Shown: piece after piece, positions 1 through 9,582 of the stretch | Position numbering within the stretch: the stretch's first letter is position 1 | How the letters are laid out: every line of letters starts with the position of its first letter | Assembly: GCA_025617375.2 (NCBI GenBank) | Contig: JAMYGW020000001.1 | Span: 372,001-436,000 of the forward strand | Source: Acarospora socialis | Taxonomy: Eukaryota; Ascomycota; Lecanoromycetes; Acarosporales; Acarosporaceae | Direction: 5' to 3' | Length of the DNA stretch: 64,000 nucleotides | Program-made: the position numbers and the translations under genes | The notes under the pieces: model-generated | Databases searched by the model: none | What the model was told of the DNA's origin: nothing | The model's input: only the letters and a program-made list of their open reading frames with translations

Positions 1-296
1 CGGCAGTGGACAAGGCGGGTCCCAGAATCAGACCGGCGGACCGTCCTATATGGAGCTCATGGGGTTGAACGGTATGCTAGTTCATCATAATCTGCCTTAT
101 AGCTCTTCACAAAGCATATGACCACCTGACTCTGCTTTCCCTCATACTGTTTCATGTTAGAAATACTCACTTACTGTGGCATTAAGGTGACATGGGACTA
201 TCTGACAACAATCCTCAAGCTCCTCGCCAGCCTTCCCAATCCTCATCCATCAATGCACAAGACGGCTCTCAGCGCTCGGCTCGCGGCTCAGGTTAG
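1..296 (+). CDS. 3' end of an unrecognised gene (partial)
   Basis: Two terminal exons are visible: 2-71 and 187-296, joined over a GT..AG intron (72-186). They encode a hydrophilic tail rich in Gly, Ser, Gln and Asn (GGSQNQTGGPSYMELMGLN, then GDMGLSDNN...RSARGSG) ending at TAG 294-296. The 5' part lies left of the window, so the family cannot be named. Right after this stop another frame stays open to TGA 407-409 and reads like an acidic protein tail (DPDVNLTSLSQVG, ADEEAKDISAEM). The true end may therefore be 409, through a splice I could not place. The function is unknown. Plus-strand coding is reasonably supported by the intron and by frame continuity. Confidence 0.5.
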
Positions 297-576
297 ATCC
301 AGATGTCAACCTAACCAGCCTATCGCAGGTGGGCTCAATATCGGCAGATGAAGAAGCGAAGGACATCTCTGCAGAAATGGCGCTAGGGGACGGAGCTGGA
401 GCATGTTGATTCACTTCTTTTATTTCGTTTGTAGACTATGCGGTTTTGCTTTGACCTTCCGCCTTGTCTGTTATTATCGTATGTATCTGAGCTGCTGAAG
501 AAATTCAAGGGGAGAAAGAGAAGCATGAGGTTCAAGTCAGAGCCGAGGTCTGTTGCTTTTTCTAATCAAGTCATTC
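297..576. other. intergenic stretch, AT-rich
   Basis: Apart from the possible extension of the upstream gene to 409, I see no gene here. A stop-free stretch at 438-698 has no recognisable similarity and runs into the inverted-repeat element at 577. Confidence 0.4.
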
Positions 577-880
577 TACGGAGGCACAGCCCACTGGTTA
601 GGTATGCCGCACTCACTAATTCAATGACTAAGCAATCTAAGAACTTCATCAGCCGTAACATATTTGTCTTGAGCGATACATCTTTTGCGACTTTATAGCT
701 GATTACTTTCTTTCATGTATTATATCTACTCAGCAACATTTCATATAGATTAAAATTGAAGAGAAAAAATTTGCTTAACTGGAAGTCGATTTATATGATT
801 GCACACAAAAGAGTAAAAAAACTGACTAGTCTTAATCAGCCATTAGCGCTGCGGCATAACTAGTGGGCCGTGCCTCCGTA
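577..880. mobile_element. 304-bp MITE-like element with imperfect terminal inverted repeats
   Basis: The left end (577-610, TACGGAGGCACAGCCCACTG...) is the reverse complement of the right end (851-880), with two substitutions and four extra bases in the left copy. Next to it, CTAAT...GACTAA on the left resembles CTAAT...GATTAA on the right. The interior is AT-rich and has no transposase. This fits a non-autonomous DNA transposon (MITE). I could not find a convincing target-site duplication, so the superfamily is open. Confidence 0.6.
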
Positions 881-1028
881 TTCAAATGCACATACTCTCG
901 CAACATATATCAAAGAGTACACTGCATATGCGTATGACTGAAATACTAGCTAGTAGAATTTATTACACTTTGGGAACCGCAGTTCCATAGAGCACTGGAC
1001 TAGTTGTGTTACATATATGCTAATATAA

Positions 1029-1461
1029 GGGATTTGATACACGTAGACCCCTACTTACTAGTCATAGACCCCTCATTTACTAATCATAGACCCCCCCAAA
1101 TCGGGAAGTAGTTCCAGGCTTTCATGCCTAAACCCACCCCTAAACCCACCCCTAAACTCACACCTAAACCCATGTCTGGACTCACACCTCCACAACGTGT
1201 GTCTGTCCTCTAAGTTCTACACTTTGTCAAATTCTTTTATCATATTCTCACTGTTCTAACTGTCCTTGCTGTCTTTTTTCAACTCTCTTCACTGATTTGG
1301 AGGTTGAGAAGTCTTGTTGGTTCGAATATTCAGTTTAGGGGTGGGTTTAGGGGTGGGTTTAGGCATCAAAGCCTGGAACTACTTCCCGATTTGGGGGGGT
1401 CTATGATTAGTAAATGAGGGGTCTATGACTAGTAAGTAGGGGTCTACGTGTATCAAATCCC
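1029..1461. mobile_element. 433-bp foldback/MITE-like element with 130-bp terminal inverted repeats
   Basis: Bases 1029-1158 and 1332-1461 are inverted repeats of 130 bp each. By eye they differ at one position (TTCATG versus TTGATG). The ends begin GGGATTTGATACACGTAGAC. Inside each arm the motif TAGACCCC occurs three times at roughly 25-bp spacing (subterminal repeats). The inner part of each arm holds 12-bp CCTAAACCCACC-type repeats. The 173-bp loop has no coding potential. The near-identity of the arms suggests recent insertion or maintenance by gene conversion. The target-site duplication is unclear. Confidence 0.8.
1127..1174. repeat. four 12-bp telomere-like repeats inside the MITE arm
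   Basis: The units are CCTAAACCCACC (1127-1138), the same again (1139-1150), CCTAAACTCACA (1151-1162) and CCTAAACCCATG (1163-1174). The opposite arm carries two matching units in inverted orientation (about 1336-1362). The core CCTAAACCC resembles fungal telomere repeats, but the 12-bp period is not telomeric. Confidence 0.75.
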
Positions 1462-1820
1462 CAATTTATATATGGTGGTCGCTCGGGTCAGTACTTGTGA
1501 CTTGACCTGACCCGAGCCATGTAATTTATGGGGAAATAAATTACACATTCTGGTAATTTATGACCAGGGCAACCCAAAGATGGTGTGTTACATGTGATAT
1601 ATGTAATCTACTTTTTGTTACAGGGTGTGCACGGATGGAATACTGACAGCGGGCTTCAATCTGAGCAAATAAGTTTGGTGGCTTACTCAACTGCATACCA
1701 TTCTTCAGCACTCGGACAACTGCAGCTGCTGAGAATTGGTATCGCAGTAGAGATGTGGTGGTTAAGGAGGGTTCGTTAGGATATTCAAGACAGTCGACCG
1801 GAGATCATCAGGTTGTCACA
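1462..1820. other. gene-free stretch with several short hairpins
   Basis: GCTCGGGTCAG (1481-1491) pairs perfectly with CTGACCCGAGC (1507-1517). GTAATTTA (1521-1528) pairs with TAAATTAC (1537-1544). A third small palindrome, CTGGT...ACCAG, follows. No gene is seen. The last part probably holds the promoter and leader of the ZIP gene that starts at 1821. Confidence 0.5.
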
Positions 1821-3275
1821 ATGTTGGACGGCTTGTTCACGCTGCTTGCCCTGAGTGTTGTTATGGCTGTTGCGTGAGTAGACTGTCGGTCTGATTTCTA
1901 CATTATCGAGCTAAACAGTTGAACTTCAGGTCCTTCTTTGCCGGCGCCCTTCCTCTCTCCTTTTCCCTGTCTCAGTCACGACTCCGTCTTATATCAACTA
2001 TGGGCATGGGAGTCTTAGTTGGGACATCACTGATCGTCATCATACCCGAAGGAGTAGAAACACTGTATAGCGCAAGCTCAACTACGCATTCACACCAGCG
2101 CAGACGTATATCTGCAGCTCCGCTAGATGTACGGTGGCAGAGCAAAGGCCTGGAAGGAAAAGCTGCAGAGCCTGCGCATCCATTGCACCAGTATGGGGAA
2201 AGAGAGGATATTGCAGACGATGTGTTCAACAAGATGCCGGGGCCTGTCATACCAGCTGGAGTGACTCTGAGAACGGATCCTGTTGCGACCTCGCACATAC
2301 AGCCCTCCGAAGCTCCTGTCCGGCATCCAGGATTGATTTCCGATGACGCAATCTCCGACGAAGCGGCTCCGCATGAGCATACACCGGAAGAGCACACCCA
2401 TGAACGCTCACCGCACGCCTGGATCGGACTCTCCCTAATCCTCGGCTTCATCCTCATGTACCTGATCGACCAAATTCCGCGTCACGCCTCCTCGCAGTCC
2501 AACACCGCGCAACAACCCACCTACATCGCTCTCGACAGCCTGGGAAGACCACACCGCACCTCCTCGCCCAGTCACGACCCCGACTCAGACAGCATCATCG
2601 AAGCCCCCTTGTCGCAACCCTCCCGCAGCCTATCAACGACGACAGGGCTCGTCATTCACGCCGCCGCAGATGGTATCGCGCTCGGCGCCTCATCCTCTAC
2701 ATCGAACACGAGCCTTAGCTTGATCATTTTCCTCGCCATCATGGTTCATAAAGCCCCTGCGGCGTTCGGTCTCACCTCCGTGTTGCTGAAACAGGGGCTC
2801 ACGAAACGAGCGGCCAGAGGTCATTTGATCGTATTCAGTCTCGCCGCGCCAGTTGGGGCTATAACGACTTGGGCGGTAGTCAATGCGCTGGGTGGGAGAA
2901 GCGAGGGAGGCGAAGAGCATACGAAGTGGTGGATTGGGATCACGCTACTGTTCTCGGCGGGGACGTTCTTGTAAGTCATTGCTGTGATCGAGGGGAACAG
3001 TTTCTATACTTCTGGGAGGATGTATGCTGCCAGACGTCCTAGAGAGTACATATTATGATATGGGCTGACAGTTATTCTTTCTCTGCAGATACGTAGCCAT
3101 GCATGCGATGCAAGAAGACGACTCGTCACATCAGGACAGTCATTCCAACGGTTACGCTAGTGATGGTCACGGAAGTCATGCGCCGCCGAAGCAGGGCCCT
3201 ACCATGAGCTTGACTATGGCGGCGGTGGCGGGCATGCTGCTGCCTTTACTCACGCAATTTGGTCATCATCATTAG
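1821..3275 (+). CDS. ZIP-family metal transporter, SLC39A9/Atx2-like
   Basis: Three exons, 1821-1873, 1930-2970 and 3089-3275, keep frame across GT..AG introns and give 426 residues. The start reads MLDGLFTLLALSVVMAVA, then SFFAGALPLSFSLS and GTSLIVIIPEGVETLY, the signature of the ZIP9/Atx2 branch. A long His-rich loop (HEHTPEEHTHE) lies between the third and fourth membrane segments. The metal-site helices show HAAADGIALG and HKAPAAFGL; the second is the ZIP9-type variant of the usual HELPHE. The C terminus ends in HHH. Family knowledge: ZIP9 and yeast Atx2 sit in Golgi/secretory membranes and move Zn or Mn into the cytosol. Which metal is carried here cannot be told. The start was chosen because it is the only ATG that gives the first hydrophobic helix. 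Confidence 0.88.
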
Positions 3276-3496
3276 ATCAGATATAAGATTTATGAACAAG
3301 GATCTTAAGTCAAGGTGCTACTTGGTGTTACTGACGAACATATCCTACACCTCATGTCTGAGCTCTGGGACGTTGTGGCAATGATACCTAAGGCAATTTG
3401 CACGCGGCTGGGTCTTTCTCCGCTGACACCCATTTCGAGATCCTCAGGCCTTTCTCTATCGCATAAAAAAGAACAAGAGCGTCTCTTAAACTTAAT

Positions 3497-5563
3497 CTAT
3501 CTCTCAAGGTCCGGATACAGCTCCATGACCCCATCAACAACTTCTCTCAGGCCCTCGAGACTCTCATCATCCTCAGTTGCATCCGAAACACCGCTAGCCA
3601 ACTCGATCATCCGCCGCGCTTCTTTTACATACTTTCTCCTCACCGCTGCTGGAGCTCTTGACAATACCTCTACCGCGAGCAGCCACGTCCCTATTCGCAG
3701 TTCGAGCTCGATGGGAGTGGCCGGCTCCGACATTTCGTCAACAAGCGATACTAGAACGACTTCCAGCCATTCATCTCGGAAGTGGCTGCTAACCTCCGAT
3801 TCAACGACGGCAAGGAGGACTCTAACGATCTCAATGGCTCGAATGATATGATCTCCGGCTCCGCTGGACGGTCCCAGGATTGACGTAAGATCGTCGAATA
3901 AGACTCTCCATCCACCTTTATCCAGAAACGCTTCGACGCCTTCAGGAACGGTCAGCATGCCCTGGAGTGCAATGACAACAGGTGACCGAATATCATCGGT
4001 AGTAATCGAAGCATAGAGGCTTAATAGGACGTAGATGATGTTCGCAGCTTCTGTGCGTAACTTCTCGTCTTCGTCTTCGCGCAGCCAGAGGCCAAGAGCG
4101 CGGACTTGAGCCGCCACTAGATGGAATTCTGCCGACGTAGTATCGGCGGACTCCCAAGGATAATTAAGCGGCTCATTGGCTAGTTGCCGTGATCGTGATG
4201 AGAATTCTATAGTTGCTTGAGAGTTAGGGGGCACACCCACTGCAGCACCATAGCGGTCCCGGATGTATTCAGTGGTCGATGACATGGCCTCTGCAATGTC
4301 GGCTCTCAGCTGGAGCAGAAGATCTGGTGGCACGACTGAGTCTGTTGTAGCCTCGGAATCGGGGACGTCAACGTCTAAAGTTTTGAGCAAGTAGCCAATG
4401 AAGCCCACAATAATATCGTATGATGCTGCTAGTCGTTTGCACGTGTCGGGAAAGGTCGGGGATGTACGCATGCCCGATAGTGAGGGTATAGTTGCTCGAA
4501 TATCAACAAGAAGCAGCTTGATGTAGAGGTAGACAAAAGGCTTCCCATCTAGAGATGGGGTGGGGGACGAGGACTTGAACAGGAGTGCAGAGAACTCCTC
4601 TCGGTATATGCGTAAAAGAGTAGCCGCTAGAACGACAGCTGACATTCTGTTGTCATTTGCGGCATCCTCTCGTGTGTTCATAGTCGAATTATGGATCGTT
4701 GGAACCAAAGACGACAGCCATGATGCAGGGTAGAGCATCTAGTAGTTGTCCAAGTCAGCTTCAACGCTATTACTTATCTAACGATCACACATACCCATGA
4801 CGGCGAGTTGTTCAGTAGACCGTCAAGAAAGACGAAGAGCTGTGTAGTTTCGGCATTTCTGAAGCTGCGGATTAACGCCGAAATATTTTCATGTAGCTTT
4901 ACAGCAATGACTTTGTGCGAGACATCGTCGAGCGTCACCCCAACTAGGAAAGCGTGCTGGAGGATTTTCAGTACCAGTGGCTGCTGCACACTCAGCTCGA
5001 GCAATGGCGATAGCGCTTCCCCATCCAGCTCCAATAGCTCATGAGCCCCATGAGCGGTACTGGATAAAGTAAGGAGAATCTGTAAGATCTGCGTAGTCGT
5101 CTCTGAAGAACTACATGATCAATCAATGTACTCCACACTTGTTGAGGCCTAAGAAGGCGACATACCTCTCGAGTAGAGCAGCGACTAAACCTGGGCTACG
5201 GCCAACCATCTTTCTGCTCTGCCGGCTCTCCGGGGGAAGCAGAACAACGAAAACATGGAGGACCGCCACCGCCAGCTCCACCATACTTCGCGCCTCCAGC
5301 TTGCTTCTGCCCTCGGTTTCCGTGGCCCGCAACAGCGCATCCAAGAATCTGGGGGATATAGCGGCCCAGCACTTTGTGATGATTATGGGATCATCCCGAA
5401 GACTCTGCTTGTTGTCGAGTATGGATCTGAGCAGCGCCAGGCCAACAAATATTTGTGTATCATCTCCACTCCGTAGAAGGGCAAGAGGTTGCTCCAGTGC
5501 TTTCTCCGGATCAAATTCAATGGCCGTCTGCTCCGTGACCTTCTCCTGCGTTTGCCCTGCCAT
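3497..5563 (-). CDS. neurochondrin-family protein
   Basis: On the minus strand, exons 5563-5166, 5110-4795 and 4738-3497 join in frame through GT..AG introns to give 651 residues. The protein is almost entirely alpha-helical, as expected for an ARM/HEAT-like fold, with the neurochondrin pattern near the N terminus (ALLRSGDDTQIFVGLALL) and LFVFLDGLLN at the second exon border. Family knowledge: neurochondrin is a conserved cytoplasmic helical-repeat protein; its fungal role is not settled. I place the start at ATG 5563, because upstream in-frame codons to 5626 contain only a TTG. A 40-bp tandem duplication lies just upstream and may belong to its promoter. No truncation is seen. Confidence 0.82.
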
Positions 5564-5679
5564 GAGGGCTGCGAGGAAAGCGCTGTGTATTGTCCGTGGT
5601 AAATCTCTTGATGACGAACCTGTCAACTAGATCATACCATTGCCAGCATCCCCAGAGCAGAGTGGCAATATTCAGAATC

Positions 5680-5759
5680 ACCAGCTCGCTTCTCGAAAGG
5701 TATAAATCCATTGTCAATGACCAGCTCGCTTCTCGAAAGGTATAAATCCATTGTCAATG
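5680..5759. repeat. perfect tandem duplication of a 40-bp unit
   Basis: Bases 5680-5719 are repeated exactly at 5720-5759. The unit begins ACCAGCTCGCTTCTCG and contains GGTATAAATCC, a TATA-like motif on the plus strand. It lies in the 339-bp divergent promoter between the neurochondrin-like gene (-) and the L12 gene (+), so the duplication doubles a possible core-promoter element. Confidence 0.95.
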
Positions 5760-5902
5760 GAGCTCCGAATCTGGAGGTCGTGGTGCTCAAAGTCGCATTG
5801 GAACTTCCCGGGCGAACTACGAACGCACGCTAGCTTGATTTGTCCTCGAATACTAGGATTCGGCGTCGACAGCTTCAAGACATCACCATATTCGTTGCCA
5901 CA

Positions 5903-6538
5903 ATGTCAATCTCACCCAGCGCCGCAGCACGATGCTGTGCCCATACCTTACGTCTCTCCACTGGTTCACTACGGGCGGCTTCCCTCGCCACAAGACAACG
6001 CCGAAGACCTGAACCAGCGCGCCGATGGCAGTCCACGGGCGCGGCTGCGGCTGGCAACCCCAAGATCGTCGGCATAGTGGATCAGATAAGTCAGCTGACT
6101 TTACTGGAGACGGCCGATCTGGTGTCCAGTCTGAAGGTATCTCCTCAGCTGCAATCAGCAGACAACTTTGGCAATGCGTGGACTCGCTGACCCTTTGCTC
6201 CTGCGCGTATACAGTCACGCCTGAACATACCTGACATGCCTATGGGTGGCTTCGCAGCTGCCGCGCCTGCAGCACCGGCCGCCCCGGTTGAGGAGGAGCA
6301 AGCGGCCCCGGCAGCACAGGAGAAGACACTGTTCAACTTGAAGTTACAGTCATTCGAAGCGACCGCCAAGCCGAAGATTATCAAGGAGATTAAGAGTATG
6401 CTAGGGTTGAGTTTGGTAGATAGTAAGAAGTTCGTGGAGAGTGCGCCGAAATTGATGAAGGAGGGAGTGCCGAAAGAGGAAGGGGAGAAGATCGTAGAGA
6501 CGCTGAAGGCTCTGGGAGGGGTTGTGGTGATGGAATAG
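5903..6538 (+). CDS. MNP1: mitochondrial large-subunit ribosomal protein L7/L12
   Basis: Exons 5903-6136 and 6215-6538 join in frame to give 185 residues. The N terminus is basic and Ala/Arg/Ser-rich without acids (RCCAHTLRLS, RRRPEPARRW), typical of a mitochondrial presequence. Next comes the L12 dimerisation helix pair (IVGIVDQISQLTLLETADLV), an Ala/Pro/Glu-rich hinge (AAPAAPAAPVEEEQ), and the C-terminal factor-binding domain with KIKEIK-like (KIIKEIKSML), GLSLVDSKKFVE and EEGEKIVETLKALGG. Family knowledge: L12 forms the ribosomal stalk that recruits translation factors. The intron separates the N-terminal helix region from the hinge. Confidence 0.95.
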
Positions 6539-6870
6539 ATAACTGCTCGACAGGTAGCTGGGGCGGGTGCTGTGTACTCTAGGGACGGTTGCTGTATACT
6601 TCAAATCATACTGTACAGTTCCATAGAGCTATTCATTCTACAATTCCTACTCCTAGAAGACCGTGTTGGTTCGAGGCGCTTTGTGTATGGCAAATTCATT
6701 TAAGGCCAAATCGGAACATGATATAACATGATGTTGCGCGTATTTCTTTGAGATTATATAGCTGAACACAAAGGGTATTATATTGGACGCCTATAAAGCC
6801 CTAAACATCAGCCTCCCATGCGAGTTGGTGTATGCCCCAATAACCTTCAGCAACTCCAAAGACTAATCGT
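6539..6870. other. convergent intergenic stretch
   Basis: This is the 3' side of both the L12 gene (+) and Ctk3 (-). No gene or distinctive repeat is seen; AT-rich segments are compatible with 3' UTR and poly(A) signals. Confidence 0.5.
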
Positions 6871-7702
6871 TTATTCAACATCAACAGCTTGCCTCCGCTC
6901 CATAGCATCTTCTTCAGCAGCTAAATAATCATCATCGCCGACCTCGCTGCCCTCATCCCACAACCTTTCAAACTCCTGGTCCTCATCGGCACTCACAGCC
7001 CAGATGCTTTCCCTCAATCTCTTATGCCGCTCACGATCCTCCTCTATCCGTTGTTCTATTTGCCGCTTATCCAGCCTCACTATACCGTTCAATTTGGGCG
7101 TAGCGTGGGTGCACTGCGTGTCGCGCTGGCCGTTGGCTTGGATAGGTGAAAGGGCAGGGTGGGCAGGTAGAGTATCGCGCTCCTTGAGGCAGGCTTCTAT
7201 CTCCGAAACCGTTTCGGAGCCAAGAATCGACTTCTGTTGGAGGCCATTGAGCACCTGTTGGCTCTAATTAACCTTTTGGAGTCATAAGAACCAGCCGCCT
7301 GTCACATCCACTCACCCTCCTCACAACTTTCACATTGGCGGCACCGGATCCGTCGCTTGGGGCCACTGCGTCGACCACCCTTAATATATCCCTCTGCATC
7401 ATCCGAACGAAGTCCAGATGGCTTTCCTTCTGCGACATGTCACAGAGGTGCTCGATGAAGTACATTATGTTTGCGCGGTTGTTCATGGAGTTCTACAGCC
7501 GGTTAGCATCCAAGAAATAACCTTCGCACTCTATCAGGATTAGTACCCGTTCGAGCTGCTCCAATATACATGAATGAAGATCCTCGTCCATGTCCCTGTA
7601 CTTGAGCGCATAGTGAGCCGCTTTCTGGGCGGAGGTGACGGAGGCGTTGAGGTGCTGGAGTTGTGAGGTGAAGCGCATGCGCACTTCGAACGGATCGGCC
7701 AT
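6871..7702 (-). CDS. CTK3: CTD kinase subunit gamma (Ctk3)
   Basis: Minus-strand exons 7702-7547, 7492-7316 and 7263-6871, all with phase-0 borders, give 241 residues. The first exon reads MADPFEVRMRFTSQLQ...LNAS and YALKYRDMDEDLHSCI; the second has NNRANIMYFIEHLCD. This is the CID-like N-terminal domain typical of Ctk3. The C-terminal part is charged and probably coiled (RQIEQRIEEDRERHKRL), with a short acidic end. Family knowledge: Ctk3 is the small subunit of CTDK-I, which with the Ctk1 kinase and the Ctk2 cyclin phosphorylates Ser2 of the RNA polymerase II CTD. The gene is divergent from the P5C reductase gene; the two starts are 231 bp apart. Confidence 0.88.
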
Positions 7703-7933
7703 ACTCGTCGCCGCCGATATCGTTATTGTGTGGACAAACCCTTGAGCGCCGTAAAAGGCTACGATGAGGGTTGAGGGTTGAGCGGCGCACTCTCAGCCTT
7801 GCGAAAGAGAACGGACTCTCCGCTGCAGGGGGATGTCCCACTGTGCTAGCGGGAAGCGGAACCGTCCCGCAATCCACAACATTCTCGACTTCGGGGCAGT
7901 CCAGAGCTACAGTAAGCAACGACAAATTGCACG

Positions 7934-9004
7934 ATGGCGCAAAGACTTGCTCAGATCAATGGCACCACTGAGCATAGTGGTGGCTCTGGCCTAACCCTCA
8001 CTGTTCTCGGTTGCGGTATGTACTGGACAATTCTTGCCCTGAAAATCTCATATTGAAGGCATTCAGGAACCCTGGGTATAGGGATCCTCTCCGGAGTGCT
8101 ATCCTCCCTCTCAGATCTCAATGCCTCTGCACCAACACCCGATGGCCGCAGCGAATCCGGCACCTCAACTCCCTCCGACGAGCTTCCTCCGCGCATACCC
8201 TCGCGCTTTATCGCGTGCGTCCGCCGCCCGGAGTCCGCAAAACGAATCAAGAATGCCCTCTCGACCTACAAATCGTCTATCACGATCCTCCAGAATGACA
8301 ATCTGCAAGGCGCCCAGCAAGCAGACGTCATAATCCTGGGATGTAAGCCGCAGATGGTCGGCGACATTCTCGGTGTTGACGGCATGCGTGAAGCGCTTAA
8401 GGGGAAGCTGCTCATCAGCATTCTCGCCGGTGTGCCAGTGTCGCAGATCGAGGAGATTCTTTACGGAGAGGCGAGTGATCGAGAACTGGAAGAAGAGGGC
8501 AGGTGTCGGATCGTGCGGGTGATGCCTAATACGGCGTCCCTCGTGCGGGAAGGGATGACTGTCATCGCCACATCGACGCCTCCGTTGCCTTCTACGCTGA
8601 ATGCTTTAGTCACATGGATCTTTTCGAGGATCGGGAGAGTGGTACATTTGCCGCCATCTTTGATGGATGCGAGTACCGCACTGTGTGGGTCCGGACCGGC
8701 CTTCATGGCGCTTGTGCTTGAGGCGATTGCGGATGGGGCGGTCGCTATGGGTTTGCCGAGAGCGGAGGCGCAGCTGATGGCTGCGCAGACGATGAGGGGA
8801 ACAGCGGGGCTTGTGCTGAACGGGGAGCATCCGGCGTTGGTTAGAGAGAAGGTGAGCACACCGGGCGGGTGCACGATAGGGGGTTTGTTGGTGCTAGAGG
8901 AGGGAAGAGTACGGGGGACGGTTGCCAGGGCGGTAAGAGAGGCAACGGTCGTCGCAAGTCAATTAGGAATGGGTGTTCAGGGCGTTAACGGCACTAGATT
9001 TTGA
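7934..9004 (+). CDS. PRO3: pyrroline-5-carboxylate reductase
   Basis: Exons 7934-8015 and 8067-9004 give 339 residues. The splice rebuilds the Rossmann nucleotide-binding loop: LTVLGCG at the end of exon 1 continues as TLGIGILSGV. The C-terminal half carries the P5CR signature (CGSGPAFMALVLEAIADG, then GLPRAEAQLMAAQTMRG) and the conserved VSTPGGCTIGGL segment. Family knowledge: it catalyses the last step of proline synthesis, NAD(P)H-dependent reduction of 1-pyrroline-5-carboxylate to L-proline. An insert rich in Ser/Thr/Pro (SAPTPDGRSESGTSTPSDE) after the first strand is longer than in bacterial enzymes, as is common in fungi. All key segments are present. Confidence 0.95.
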
Positions 9005-9582
9005 TTCTTATTCAAGGCTATAAAGGCTTGAGAACTAGTGCCCAGCTGCATATGAGAGTGTGTGATATCATGACACTGTGACGTAAAGTCATGCCTCCGA
9101 AGGAAGTACAGCCCTCAAACCCCGGTGCCACTCTTTACGCTTTCCAGAGCTGCTTCGTCGTCCATTCCGAACCGGACCATTGTACGTTGTGCATTCGTCA
9201 CAATACCGTTTGGCCTCTTATGTCCGAGAGTGCCCTAAGGCCCTGTTCTGCAACCCGTAGTAGTTTGCTCTGGTTTTACAGGCGCCGGGCCATGTATGAG
9301 TGAAGTCTTCCTTAAAGACATCCCTCGCCTTCGCCAAGATCTCCAGCATGGCTCTGTTTGAATCGTCTTTGCAGGTAGTGATATGGTCCTTCTGCTCACG
9401 ATAAGGGCATAAGATCCCGCGAATGAACGAGAACCTGTCCGTTTGAATCGGAGACTTATGAACACCCTAGTGCTCGTCAAAGTCTCACTGACGAGGCGTA
9501 GCCATTGCACGACTTCACAATCTTGTTGCCAACGGCATTCACGAGGCTCAGAACGTGCCTCGGAGATAAGCATACGGTAGCT
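9005..9582. other. convergent intergenic stretch
   Basis: About 580 bp lie between the 3' ends of the P5C reductase gene (+) and the CLC gene (-). Stop-free stretches on both strands have no recognisable domain and unlikely composition. I see no gene, RNA or repeat. Confidence 0.45.

Noticed and set aside
5563-5626. Upstream extension of the neurochondrin-like protein to 5626
   Set aside because: The extension begins with TTG, not ATG; the first in-frame ATG is at 5563.
9235-9573. 112-codon minus-strand frame downstream of P5C reductase
   Set aside because: No recognisable similarity, Arg/Ser/Thr-rich random composition, in a convergent 3' gap.
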